NCBI GenBank assembly: GCA_945861265.1
Contig: CAMAUC010000018.1
Location: forward strand, 1-50,612
Direction of reading: 5' to 3'
Length of the DNA: 50,612 nt
Source of the DNA: Rhizobium sp. Q54
GTDB lineage: Bacteria; Pseudomonadota; Alphaproteobacteria; Rhizobiales; Xanthobacteraceae
The notes beneath the pieces are model-generated. The model searched no databases and was not told where the DNA came from. It worked only from the letters and a program-made list of their open reading frames with translations. Shown here in pieces: positions 36,040 through 43,914 of the stretch. The position numbers and the translations under genes were made by a program. Positions within the stretch are counted from its first letter, which is position 1; the number at the start of each line of letters is the position of its first letter.

Positions 36040-36408
36040 ATGCAGGAGATGCGGCGGATTGCCTACGAAACCGTACAGCGCGCCTGCCTGTTCGGTTCTC
36101 TGGCGATTTTTTGCGTGATGGTCGGGATGTCGTTCGAGCCGCGACTGGCGTTTCAGGCCGGCGGCACGCTCACCGCGCTGATGGCCGGTATTCTGATCTA
36201 CAAGGCGCGCGAGGCGCTGACCAAGCCTTACCGCAGAACCGAGTTGTGGCTTTACCTGCCGGAGGAATTGCGGCCGCCGGCCGACCATGCGCAATGGGCA
36301 AGTTCGACGGTGCTGCGCGAGACCTATCTCACTTTCGCGCTGTGGACCTCGGCGATCTCTATCGCCATGTGGGTGATTGCGCTGGTGTTCCGGCTTTTCG
36401 GCATCTGA
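36040..36408 (+). CDS. Small membrane protein, paralogue 2
   Basis: A 122-residue protein (MQEMRRIAYE...) with the same three-helix plan and core as the preceding gene: CLFGSLAIFCVMVGMSF, FQAGGTLTALMAGILIYKAR and LWTSAISIAMWVIALVF. The start at 36040 is preferred over the longer frame (35962) because its first residues align with those of paralogue 1. It ends 10 bases before the convergent yjbQ gene. Function unknown. Confidence 0.7.
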   Translation: MQEMRRIAYETVQRACLFGSLAIFCVMVGMSFEPRLAFQAGGTLTALMAGILIYKAREALTKPYRRTELWLYLPEELRPPADHAQWASSTVLRETYLTFALWTSAISIAMWVIALVFRLFGI

Positions 36409-36418
36409 CGGCGCGGCC

Positions 36419-36892
36419 TTAAGCGACGCTGCCGATGAACTGGAAGATCACCTCGCGCGCATGCGGCTGTCGCCGATGCTCGACGAGATAAAGCCCCTGC
36501 CAGGTGCCTAACGCCAAGGCGCCATCCATGACCGGCACATGCAACGAGATGCCGTTGAGCATGGCCTTGACGTGCGCCGGCATGTCGTCCGGGCCCTCGG
36601 CGTCATGTACCCAGATTTTCCGGCCTGGGGCGCTTTCCGGCGCCAGACGGTCAAGCGCGGTGACCAGATCGGTTTGAACGTCCGGATCGGCATTCTCCTG
36701 AATGGTCAGCGACGCCGATGTATGGCGCAGGAAGACCAGCAGCACGCCGTCGCGCCCGCCGCTGTCGGCGAGGAAGGCCCGGGCGTCGGCCGTGATGTCG
36801 GTAAAACCGATACCGGGCGAAACGACCCGTAAGGTCGCGGTCGCGATTGTCTGCGCGGGCGCTTCAGTGACGGCTGAGAGCTTGCGGGGCAT
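36419..36892 (-). CDS. yjbQ: YjbQ family protein (UPF0047)
   Basis: A 157-residue protein with the family signatures VFLRHTSASLTIQENADPDVQ (VFLRHTSASLTI at 53-64) and GTWQGLYLVEHR (129-140). E. coli YjbQ has secondary thiamine-phosphate synthase activity; the physiological role is uncertain. The start at 36892 is used; a longer frame upstream overlaps the neighbouring gene and reads as low-complexity Arg/Pro. It starts 8 bases after the secreted coiled-coil gene on the same strand. Confidence 0.9.
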   Translation of the reverse strand: MPRKLSAVTEAPAQTIATATLRVVSPGIGFTDITADARAFLADSGGRDGVLLVFLRHTSASLTIQENADPDVQTDLVTALDRLAPESAPGRKIWVHDAEGPDDMPAHVKAMLNGISLHVPVMDGALALGTWQGLYLVEHRRQPHAREVIFQFIGSVA

Positions 36893-36900
36893 GGACGACC

Positions 36901-37419
36901 TTACCCCTTCCGCCCGGCGCCTTTCTGAAATTCCGCGATCATGTCGACAAACTGCCGCCAGACCTTTTCGATCGCGGCGCGGGCCCATTTGATGTCTTCG
37001 TCGCTCGGCAGCTTGAGGTGCAAGCTCGTGACGTCGTCCTTGCGCGGCGTCAGGTCGCCCGGCGGGCGCGGCAGCTCGGCCGGCGCGCGCAAAGCCGCGA
37101 TCTCGGTCTTCAGACGATCGACCTCGGTCTGCAGGCGCGCGATTTCGCTGTCCAGCGCGGCGCGGTCCTCCGGCACCGCCTGACAGGCCCAGCCGACATT
37201 GCGCTGGCTGCACAGGGTCACCTGCCCGCTGCTATTGTCGAGCCGCAGGAAGCCGTCATCGACGCGGTTGAACGTGTAGCGGGGCGGCGCCTCGGGCGGA
37301 GCCGGCTCTTTGACCGCTTCCGCCGCCGGCGCTGGCGAGGTCCCGGGAGTCTGCGCCGCCAGCGGACCGCCCATCAGCAAGGCCATGCCGGCAAGGGCGG
37401 CAATAGTCAGGCGTCGCAT
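36901..37419 (-). CDS. Secreted protein with coiled coil, unknown function
   Basis: A 172-residue protein with a signal peptide (MRRLTIAALAGMALLMGGPLAAQ), a proline/alanine-rich spacer, and a small domain with RYTFNRVDDGFLRLDNSSGQ and two cysteines (VTLCSQRNVGWACQ) likely forming a disulfide. A coiled coil follows (SEIARLQTEVDRLKTEIAAL, ~100-120), then a helical tail. It is periplasmic or anchored by the helix. GGAGG lies 9 bases before ATG 37419 and 3 bases before ATG 37425; the former spacing is better. Similar proteins occur next to YjbQ in relatives; function unknown. Confidence 0.75.
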   Translation of the reverse strand: MRRLTIAALAGMALLMGGPLAAQTPGTSPAPAAEAVKEPAPPEAPPRYTFNRVDDGFLRLDNSSGQVTLCSQRNVGWACQAVPEDRAALDSEIARLQTEVDRLKTEIAALRAPAELPRPPGDLTPRKDDVTSLHLKLPSDEDIKWARAAIEKVWRQFVDMIAEFQKGAGRKG

Positions 37420-37602
37420 TGTCATCGTCCTCCGCTTGGCCCCAAAAATACAGTTTAGCACCGGCGCGGGCCGGGCTGAACCCGGACGGCATAGGCGCCG
37501 GTTCGCGATCATGCCGCAGTGCACGCAACCGGCTTTTGGCGACCCGCCAAAATTCTCTGTTTAGTCCTTGATTTCAAATACTTAGGCGAACCGCCCCCTT
37601 CC

Positions 37603-37631
37603 TTGACTCCGCGAGTCCCGATCAGTATGGT
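37603..37631 (+). promoter_or_regulatory. Promoter of the Fo ATP synthase operon
   Basis: TTGACT (37603-37608), exactly 17 bases, TATGGT (37626-37631): a good sigma-70 promoter about 60 bases before the atpI start. The spacer overlaps a small palindrome GACTC-CGC-GAGTC (37605-37617) that could be an operator or a start-region structure. Confidence 0.55.
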
Positions 37632-37691
37632 CCGCGCGGCGTTTAGGGCGGCGGGACTAGAACGGGGCCTCAAACTACGCGAGTCGAAAGC

Positions 37692-38057
37692 ATGGCTGAC
37701 GACAAGCGCGGGCAAGGCAATCGCACAGAACCACCGGCCGACGAGGCTGCTCTCTCCGCGAGGCTCCAACGTCTCGGCGACCGGCTCGCAGATGCGAACC
37801 GAATTCCCGAAAACGAGGCCGCTTCTCGCGCAGGCGCCGATGCGTCGGCGTACGCACGCGGTTTCCGCATGTCGACCGAACTGGTCGCCGGCGTGCTGGT
37901 GGGGGCGATTATCGGCTGGCTTCTCGATCGCTGGCTCGGTATTTCGCCGTGGGGGCTCATTGTTTTTCTGTTGCTCGGCTTCGCGGCCGGTGTTCTCAAC
38001 GTGATGCGGGCGGCGGGTGTCGTTCGCGACCAGTCCGACCGCCTAGAGCCGAAATAG
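37692..38057 (+). CDS. atpI: ATP synthase accessory protein AtpI (AtpZ/AtpI family)
   Basis: A 121-residue protein with a long polar N-terminus (about 60 residues) and two membrane helices ([20 protein letters not shown] and [18 protein letters not shown]) connected by the conserved GISPW turn. AtpI assists c-ring assembly or Mg2+ supply in the Fo operon. It is the first gene of the operon, 16 bases before atpB. Confidence 0.9.
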   Translation: MADDKRGQGNRTEPPADEAALSARLQRLGDRLADANRIPENEAASRAGADASAYARGFRMSTELVAGVLVGAIIGWLLDRWLGISPWGLIVFLLLGFAAGVLNVMRAAGVVRDQSDRLEPK

Positions 38058-38073
38058 AGTTCGAAGAAAACAA

Positions 38074-38832
38074 ATGGCCGCCAACGACCCCATCCACCAA
38101 TTCCAGATCATCGATCTCTTCCCGGTCGCCAAAATCGGCGCCTCCGAGATCGTTTTCACCAATTCGGCCGCGTTCATGTTCGCCGCCGTCATCGTCATCA
38201 CCGCCTTCCTGGTGATCGGCACCGCCAAGCGCGCCCTGGTGCCCTCGCGCCTGCAATCGGCCGCGGAAATCTCCTACGAATTCGTCGCGACGACCGTGCG
38301 CTCGACCGCCGGTTCGGAAGGCATGCGGTTTTTCCCGTTCGTCTTCACGATCTTCATGTTCATTCTGACGCTGAACTTCATCGGGCTGATCCCGTACACC
38401 TTCACCGTCACCAGCCACATCATCATCACCGCCGCCCTGGCGATCACGGTGTTCCTCACCGTCCTTTTGTACGGCCTGTACCGGCACGGCCTGCACTTCT
38501 TCAACCTGTTCGTCCCGAAGGGCGTGCCGCTGCTGATCATGCCGCTGATCGTCTTCATCGAGGTGCTGTCGTTCATCTCGCGGCCGATCTCGCACTCGGT
38601 GCGTCTGTTCGCCAACATGCTGGCCGGACACATCACGCTGAAGGTTTTCGCCGGCTTCATCATCCTGATGGGCAGCGCCATGGGCGCGGTCGGCTGGGCC
38701 GGCGGCATTCTGCCGTTCGGCATGATCGTCATTCTCACCGCGCTCGAGACGCTGGTGGCGTTCTTGCAGGCCTATGTGTTTGCAATTCTCACCTGCATCT
38801 ACCTCAACGACGCAATTCACCCGGGCCATTAA
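38074..38832 (+). CDS. atpB: ATP synthase Fo subunit a
   Basis: A 252-residue membrane protein that forms the proton half-channels. It has about five to six helices, the essential arginine R177 in [13 protein letters not shown] (equivalent to E. coli R210), and a C-terminal helix [24 protein letters not shown]. It lies between atpI and atpE, as usual in alphaproteobacteria, where the Fo genes are separate from the F1 operon. Confidence 0.97.
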   Translation: MAANDPIHQFQIIDLFPVAKIGASEIVFTNSAAFMFAAVIVITAFLVIGTAKRALVPSRLQSAAEISYEFVATTVRSTAGSEGMRFFPFVFTIFMFILTLNFIGLIPYTFTVTSHIIITAALAITVFLTVLLYGLYRHGLHFFNLFVPKGVPLLIMPLIVFIEVLSFISRPISHSVRLFANMLAGHITLKVFAGFIILMGSAMGAVGWAGGILPFGMIVILTALETLVAFLQAYVFAILTCIYLNDAIHPGH

Positions 38833-38866
38833 GGTTCGGCAAATCTAAAACGAAAAGGAGCTTGTT

Positions 38867-39094
38867 ATGGATCCAGTGGCAGCGAAATACATCGGCGCGG
38901 GCATTGCCTGCATCGGCATGGGCGGCGCGGGCGTCGGCGTCGGCATCATTTTCGGCAACTACCTCTCGGCGGCGATCCGCAATCCGTCGGCGGCGCAGGG
39001 CCAGTTCGGCAACCTGATTTTCGGCTTCGCCATCACCGAAGCGCTCGGCATCTTCTCGCTGCTGATCGCGCTCCTGCTGCTGTTCGCGCTGTAA
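38867..39094 (+). CDS. atpE: ATP synthase Fo subunit c
   Basis: A 75-residue two-helix proteolipid. Helix 1 is glycine-rich ([20 protein letters not shown]), the polar loop contains AIRNPSA that contacts F1, and helix 2 carries the proton-binding carboxylate E58 ([10 protein letters not shown]). A strong AAGGAG lies upstream of the ATG. Glutamate without the sodium-ligand set suggests proton coupling. Confidence 0.97.
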   Translation: MDPVAAKYIGAGIACIGMGGAGVGVGIIFGNYLSAAIRNPSAAQGQFGNLIFGFAITEALGIFSLLIALLLLFAL

Positions 39095-39118
39095 GCTGTA
39101 AAACAAGACGAGCTGACG

Positions 39119-39661
39119 ATGGCAGAACCACACAAATCGGGCACGACGCAGCCGGCCGGCGAGCATAAGGGCGGCTTCCCGCCCTTTCAGTCGCAGACCT
39201 ACGCGTCGCAACTCGTCTGGCTGGTGATTGCCTTCGTCCTGCTCTACGTCCTGATGTCCAAGTGGGCGCTGCCGCGCGTCGGCAGCATCCTCGAAAGCCG
39301 TCAGAAGCGGATCGATGGCGACATCGCCGAGGCCGGCGCGCTCAAGGCGCAGTCGGACGAGGCGGTGGCGGCCTACGAAAAGGCGCTGGCCGATGCCCGC
39401 GCCAATGCGCAGGCCATCGCCAACGAAACCCGCGACAAGCAGGCGGCGGCGGCGGAAAGCCGCCGCAAGACGCTGGAAGACGAGCTTAACGCCAAACTGG
39501 CGGAAGCCGAGAAGACCATCGCCGCCACCAAGGCCGCGGCGATGAGCAATGTCCGCGGCATCGCCGAGGACGCCACCCGCGCCATCGTCGAACGCCTGAT
39601 CGGCACGGCGCCGAGCGACAAGGCGGTCGCCGACGCGGTCGCCGACGCGCTCAAGCGGTAA
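39119..39661 (+). CDS. atpG: ATP synthase Fo subunit b' (second b-type stator chain)
   Basis: A 180-residue protein with a polar 25-residue N-terminus, one membrane helix ([15 protein letters not shown]) and a long alanine/glutamate-rich helix that makes the peripheral stalk. Alphaproteobacteria use a b'/b heterodimer, and this longer one precedes b. The closing segment [19 protein letters not shown] is the delta-subunit contact region. Confidence 0.93.
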   Translation: MAEPHKSGTTQPAGEHKGGFPPFQSQTYASQLVWLVIAFVLLYVLMSKWALPRVGSILESRQKRIDGDIAEAGALKAQSDEAVAAYEKALADARANAQAIANETRDKQAAAAESRRKTLEDELNAKLAEAEKTIAATKAAAMSNVRGIAEDATRAIVERLIGTAPSDKAVADAVADALKR

Positions 39662-39674
39662 CGGAGTCCGGCGC

Positions 39675-40160
39675 ATGTTTATGGAAGCTGAAACCTGGGT
39701 CGCATTGGCCTTCGTCGTGTTCGTCGCCGGCCTCGGCTATATCGGCGTCCACAAGATCATCGGCAAATCGCTCGACGACCGCGCCGCCCGCATCAAGGCG
39801 GACATCGACGAAGCCCGCAAGCTGCGCGACGAAGCCGCCCAGCTGCTTGCCGACTACCAGCGCAAGCGCCGGGAAGCCGAAGGCGAAGCCCAGCAGATCG
39901 TCGCCGGCGCCAAGGCCGAAGCCGAGCGCATGGCCGCCGAAGCCAAGGCCAAGATCGAAGAATTCGTCGCGCGCCGCACCAAGATGGCCGAGACCAAGAT
40001 CGCCCAGGCGGAAGCCCAGGCCACCGCCGACGTCCGCGCCGCTGCCGCCGAAGCTGCCGTTGCCGCCGCCGAGAAGATCCTCAGCGCCGAGACCAAGGGC
40101 AAGCTGGCCGGCGAGCTGATCGCCAAGGGCATCGACGACGTTCGCAAAAAGCTGAACTAG
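39675..40160 (+). CDS. atpF: ATP synthase Fo subunit b
   Basis: A 161-residue stator subunit with one N-terminal membrane helix ([17 protein letters not shown]), then a continuous right-handed-type coiled coil rich in Ala, Glu and Lys ([20 protein letters not shown]). It pairs with b' encoded just upstream and is the last gene of the Fo operon. A GC-rich hairpin follows 14 bases after the stop. Confidence 0.95.
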   Translation: MFMEAETWVALAFVVFVAGLGYIGVHKIIGKSLDDRAARIKADIDEARKLRDEAAQLLADYQRKRREAEGEAQQIVAGAKAEAERMAAEAKAKIEEFVARRTKMAETKIAQAEAQATADVRAAAAEAAVAAAEKILSAETKGKLAGELIAKGIDDVRKKLN

Positions 40161-40174
40161 ACTCAGCGACTTAA

Positions 40175-40201
40175 GGCCAAACGGGCAAGTTCCGTTTGGC
40201 C
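40175..40201. terminator. Hairpin after the Fo operon (probable transcript end)
   Basis: GGCCAAACGG (40175-40184), loop GCAAGTT, CCGTTTGGCC (40192-40201): a perfect 10-bp stem 14 bases after atpF. There is no T tract, so it may be an incomplete terminator or a 3' stabilising structure. The rest of 40202-40414 shows no gene. Confidence 0.55.
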
Positions 40202-40414
40202 GGCCCGCCGCCCCGAAAGCCCGCGGGACCGCCCAAGCGCGGATCGGCCTTCCGGGCGTCTTTCCCCGCTAATCCCAGCGCCTTGGCAAATATATTACCC
40301 TCCCGGTTTACCTCCGGTATTTCCCAATCGGGGGGCGGCGATTATCCTCGCCTGCACTGATTCGTCGTATTGGTCAGCGTATCCGTCGGCGTATCTGACA
40401 TTTCCAGATTGTTT

Positions 40415-41110
40415 ATGCGTGCCGGACAGACCGGCCAAGGTATCGGGGGACCCGTGGTCATCTTCGATTGCAACGGCGTGCTCATCGACAGCGAGCCATT
40501 GGCGACCGCGATCGTATCGCAGGAATTCATCCGGGCCGGCTTTGCGCTGACGCCGGACATTGTCGCGCGCTATTTTACCGGCCGCCGGCAGTCCGACATG
40601 TTCGCCGAAGTCGAGATCGCCGCCGGCCGCAAGCTACCAAAGGATTTCGCCACTACCGTCGCCAACGCCACGATGCGCCGGTTTCGCACCGAGCTGCGGG
40701 CGACCGCGCACGCGGCGCACGCTTTATCCTGGCTGCGCGGGCCGAAATGCGTGGCTTCCTCGGCGACACTCGACCGCATGCGGGTCAGCCTCGAGGCGAC
40801 CGATCTGATTCGCTATTTCGAGCCGCATCTGTTTTCAGCGACCGATGTGCCGAACGGCAAGCCATCGCCCGATTTGTTCCTGCACGCCGCCGCCAAGATG
40901 CGGGTCAACCCGGCCGATTGCCTGGTGGTCGAGGATTCGGCCGTCGGCGTTGCGGCCGGTGTCGCGGCCGGCATGACGGTGATCGGCTTTGCCGGCGGCA
41001 GCCATTCCGGCGGCAAGCTCGGTCTGCATCTCAGCGCCGCCGGCGCCCGCACGGTGATATCCGACATGCGCGCGCTCAAGGGCACGATCGTCGATATCCG
41101 GGGCTGGTAG
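40415..41110 (+). CDS. HAD-superfamily hydrolase (beta-phosphoglucomutase/YieH-like) with Asn at the second catalytic position
   Basis: A 231-residue HAD protein. Motif I reads VIFDCNGVLIDSEP: nucleophile D18, but N20 where most HAD phosphatases have the acid/base Asp (DxD). Motif II is SSATLDRMR and motif IV VEDSAVGVAAGVAAG; the cap lies between motif I and II. It probably dephosphorylates a small sugar phosphate, but the D-to-N change could slow or alter the activity. The start is uncertain: ATG 40415 is used; GTG 40454, behind GGGGGA and only two codons before motif I, is a good alternative. The stop abuts that of the convergent lipoprotein gene. Confidence 0.8.
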   Translation: MRAGQTGQGIGGPVVIFDCNGVLIDSEPLATAIVSQEFIRAGFALTPDIVARYFTGRRQSDMFAEVEIAAGRKLPKDFATTVANATMRRFRTELRATAHAAHALSWLRGPKCVASSATLDRMRVSLEATDLIRYFEPHLFSATDVPNGKPSPDLFLHAAAKMRVNPADCLVVEDSAVGVAAGVAAGMTVIGFAGGSHSGGKLGLHLSAAGARTVISDMRALKGTIVDIRGW

Positions 41111-41806
41111 CTAGCTCTGCCTCGGCTTCGCCGCCGGTTTGGCCGCCGGCTTGCGCTTGGCGGGCGGTGGCTTCTTTTCCGGCTGCGTCAGCGTATCGAA
41201 ACCGACATAGACGACATAGCTATCGATATCGCCGGCCGGGATCGGCATCGGGAATGAGATGTCGGATTCGACATGCGTGAAGGTGACGCGATCATTATCG
41301 CTGGCAACGGTCACTGGAACACGCGCGAATTTGGACGCGATCGGCTTGGGAGTGACGCTCTCTTGCACGACCGCGACGCGCAGCGGCACATTGACCTCGC
41401 CCGGTCCGCCGGCCGGCCCGGTGATGATGCGGCCTTCGATGCCGACCTTCATGGTCATGACGCCGCCGCTCACATTGCACTCGCGCGCGGTGCGGATGAT
41501 GGTGCCCTGATAGCGCAGGCTGAGCGCGTCGGATTCGGGGCCCTTTGCGCTGTCGCCGATCATCAGCGTCGAGGCGCCAGTGCGCACGGTGACGGAGGGG
41601 CATTCGATATCGGCCGGCTCGGGAGCCGAGCCATCGGCGGCCGCGCTTTGGGTCGCCTTGTTCGAGTCGAAAATGTTCAGTGACGATAATGACGAACTCA
41701 GGCTGCTTGAGCCGCAGCCTGCCAGCAGCAATGCCAAAGCCGGCCCGAGAACAAGCGCGCGCCCTTGGCTGCCGCCCGGCGCCCGTCCATTGCATCCCCC
41801 ACGCAT
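41111..41806 (-). CDS. Predicted lipoprotein, conserved hypothetical
   Basis: A 231-residue protein with a lipoprotein signal: hydrophobic GPALALLLAG then cysteine C31 (LLAGC), followed by a serine-rich linker. The globular part has two further cysteines (IECPSV, ARECNV) and beta-rich segments (LSLRYQGTIIRTAR, MKVGIEGRIITGPAGGPGEV). It ends with a Lys/Pro/Ala repeat tail (PPPAKRKPAAKPAAKPRQS) that could bind the cell wall or nucleic acid. It is likely periplasmic-facing and outer-membrane anchored. Family not recognised beyond a Hyphomicrobiales conserved protein. Confidence 0.75.
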   Translation of the reverse strand: MRGGCNGRAPGGSQGRALVLGPALALLLAGCGSSSLSSSLSSLNIFDSNKATQSAAADGSAPEPADIECPSVTVRTGASTLMIGDSAKGPESDALSLRYQGTIIRTARECNVSGGVMTMKVGIEGRIITGPAGGPGEVNVPLRVAVVQESVTPKPIASKFARVPVTVASDNDRVTFTHVESDISFPMPIPAGDIDSYVVYVGFDTLTQPEKKPPPAKRKPAAKPAAKPRQS

Positions 41807-41926
41807 TTTTTTACTCGCGTTTCTTGAAAAATTTCTTTTCGGAGTGAGGACGTCCCCGCTCCCGGCGACCCCTTATAGCAAAGCAAGCGTGGCGGGCCCA
41901 AGGCAAGTCCAGGGCGGCGAAACGGC

Positions 41927-41970
41927 CTAGAGCCTTTCCGGCTTTGATGAAATCAAAGCCGGGGCTCTAG
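41927..41970. repeat. CTAG-bounded palindrome C
   Basis: CTAGAGCC...CCGGCTTTGAT (from 41927) pairs with ATCAAAGCCGG...GGCTCTAG (to 41970) around a GAA loop, with one small internal mismatch block. It shares CTAG ends with elements A and B near hisD. It lies 14 bases from a second palindrome of another type. Confidence 0.8.
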
Positions 41971-41984
41971 TCCCTTGTTTTGTC

Positions 41985-42028
41985 GCGTTTTCTTCACGCG
42001 AACCGGTGCCCACTTCGCTCGAAAACGC
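41985..42028. repeat. Palindromic intergenic repeat (GCGTTTTC/GAAAACGC type)
   Basis: GCGTTTTC (41985-41992) and GAAAACGC (42021-42028) flank a central ACGCGAACCGGTGCCCACTT, the other common short repeat I know from Bradyrhizobium-like genomes. Its arm ends one base from the stop codon of the GNAT gene at 42030. Both repeats fill the gap 41807-42029, which otherwise shows no gene. Confidence 0.82.
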
Positions 42029-42029
42029 T

Positions 42030-42614
42030 TTAGACCGGACCGTCGGCCAACCGGGCATAGAGCAGATGGTCGTGCCAGACCCCGGCGATGCACAAATAGC
42101 CGCGCGCATAGCCTTCATGCTTGAAGCCGGTCTTTTCAAGCAACCCGACCGACGCGGCATTGCCGGGAATGCAGGCCGCCTCCAGACGGTGCAGCCGCAA
42201 TGTGCCGAAACAGTAGGGCACCACGGCCCGCACCGCCGCGCTCATATAGCCGCGACGGGCAAAGGGCGCACCGACCCAGTAGCCGATGCTGCCGGTCTGG
42301 GCGACGCCGCGCCTGACATTGGCCAGCGTCAGCCCTCCGACCAGCGCGTTGTCCTGGCTGCGGAAGATCAGGAATGCATAGGACAGATCGTTGCGCTGAT
42401 CCTCGGCATAGCGCTTTAGCCGGCGACGAAAAGCGCCGCGCGTCAGATCGTCGGCCGGCCAGATCGGCTCCCAGGGCGTCAGGAAGTCGCGGCTGGCTTC
42501 GCGCAAGGCGGCCCATTCGGCGTGGTCGCCCGGCTGCGGCGGCCGCATGACGATGCCGTCGCCGAGGATCGCCGGTGCGGACTCGCTCAAACTGACGGTG
42601 CGGAAGAACGCCAT
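42030..42614 (-). CDS. GNAT family N-acetyltransferase (RimJ/RimL-like)
   Basis: A 194-residue acetyltransferase of the RimJ/RimL branch, which acetylates N-termini of ribosomal proteins or amino groups of small molecules. It has VMRPPQPGDHAEWAALREAS at the N-terminus, the acetyl-CoA loop in FARRGYMSAAVRAVVPYCF (Q/RRGYM), and NAASVGLLEKTGFKHEGYAR. It follows the M16 peptidase gene on the same strand, the usual third member after thrC in Hyphomicrobiales. A palindromic repeat abuts its stop. Confidence 0.9.
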   Translation of the reverse strand: MAFFRTVSLSESAPAILGDGIVMRPPQPGDHAEWAALREASRDFLTPWEPIWPADDLTRGAFRRRLKRYAEDQRNDLSYAFLIFRSQDNALVGGLTLANVRRGVAQTGSIGYWVGAPFARRGYMSAAVRAVVPYCFGTLRLHRLEAACIPGNAASVGLLEKTGFKHEGYARGYLCIAGVWHDHLLYARLADGPV

Positions 42615-42642
42615 GGCCCCTGATCCGCCAGCGAACCTTCAA

Positions 42643-43914
42643 TCAGGCCGCCGGACGAACCAGACTTTCGGCAATCGCGGCGGTGCTTTCAAGCCCATTG
42701 CCGGGCCCGAGCGCGGCGATCGCCGGACGTCCCCGGGCGATCAAGGCCCGGCCGGCGGCGCGTGCGCTTTCGACCGTGACGGCTTCGACCTTGGCGACGA
42801 TCTCGTCGAGCGGGATCGGCCGGCCGAAAGCGAGCATTTGCCTGGCAATTTGCCCGAGGCGGGCTTCGGAACTCTCCAGCGCCATCAGCAGGCCGGCCTT
42901 CATCTGCGCCTTGGCGCGGGAAATTTCGGCCTCATTCAGCGTCTCGGTCGCGCTTTCGATCTGGTCGATGACGACGCGCATCAGTTCCGGCGCATCGGAT
43001 TCGTCGGTGCCCGCATAAAGGCCGAACATGCCCGTGTCGGAATACGGCATGTGGAAAGCCTGGATCGTGTAGCAGAGGCCGCGGATCTCGCGCACTTCCT
43101 GAAACAGGCGCGATGACATGCCGCCGCCGAGCACGCTAGTGAAAACCTGAAGGCTGTACAGCGACGGATCGCGCACCGGCACGCCCTGCAGCGCCAGCGC
43201 GATATGCACCTGCTCGAGATCGCGGGTCTCGACGCGCGTGCCGCCACCGAATTTGGCGGGCTCAGGCTGCGGCGCATCCGGGCCGATAAAGCTGGCGAAC
43301 CTGTGTTCGGCCTCGGCAACGATTTGGGCGTGATCGACCGCGCCCGCCGCCGCCACCAGCATGTTGGGCGCGCGATAGTTACGCGCGAGATAGGTGCGCA
43401 GGCTCTTGGCGCTGAACGACCGAACCGTGTCGGGCGTGCCGAGAATGGAACGGCCGATCGGCTGATCGGGGAACGCGGTCTCCTGCAAGCGGTCGAACAC
43501 CAGATCGTCCGGCGCATCCTCGGTCGCGCCGATTTCCTGGGTGATAACGTTCTGCTCGCGGCGCAATTCCTCAGGATCGAATGTCGGCTCGGAAAGAATG
43601 TCGGCCAGAACGTCGAGGGCCAGATTGACGTCCGCCTTCAGCACACGGGCAAAATAGCCGGTGCTTTCGACGCTGGTCGCGGCATTGAGATCGCCGCCAA
43701 CCGCTTCGATAGTCTCGGCGATCTGGCGCGCGGTGCGCTTCTTGGTGCCCTTGAAGGCCATGTGTTCGAGCAGATGCGAAATGCCATGTTCGTCGGCCTT
43801 TTCGTCGCGGCTGCCGGCGCCGACCCAGACCCCGAGCGAGGCCGATTCAAGATGCGGCATGCGATCGGTGACCACCGACAGGCCGGAGGGAAGGCGCGTT
43901 ACTTCAACGGTCAT
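42643..43914 (-). CDS. M16 family zinc peptidase (mitochondrial-processing-peptidase-like)
   Basis: A 423-residue M16 metallopeptidase with the inverted zinc motif H47-L-L-E50-H51 (HGISHLLEHMAFKGTKKRTA) and the downstream glutamate region ELRREQNVITQEI about 75 residues later. The C-terminal half has the inactive-domain motif GGGMSSRLFQEVREIRGLCY. The alphaproteobacterial homologue is the relative of mitochondrial processing peptidase beta and is likely cytoplasmic/periplasmic. It overlaps thrC by 4 bases. Confidence 0.93.
   Translation of the reverse strand: MTVEVTRLPSGLSVVTDRMPHLESASLGVWVGAGSRDEKADEHGISHLLEHMAFKGTKKRTARQIAETIEAVGGDLNAATSVESTGYFARVLKADVNLALDVLADILSEPTFDPEELRREQNVITQEIGATEDAPDDLVFDRLQETAFPDQPIGRSILGTPDTVRSFSAKSLRTYLARNYRAPNMLVAAAGAVDHAQIVAEAEHRFASFIGPDAPQPEPAKFGGGTRVETRDLEQVHIALALQGVPVRDPSLYSLQVFTSVLGGGMSSRLFQEVREIRGLCYTIQAFHMPYSDTGMFGLYAGTDESDAPELMRVVIDQIESATETLNEAEISRAKAQMKAGLLMALESSEARLGQIARQMLAFGRPIPLDEIVAKVEAVTVESARAAGRALIARGRPAIAALGPGNGLESTAAIAESLVRPAA

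Noticed and set aside
36419-37213. Extended 264-residue version of YjbQ
   Set aside because: The first 107 residues are Arg/Ala-rich and overlap the secreted coiled-coil gene in another frame; the family begins at MPRKLS (36892).
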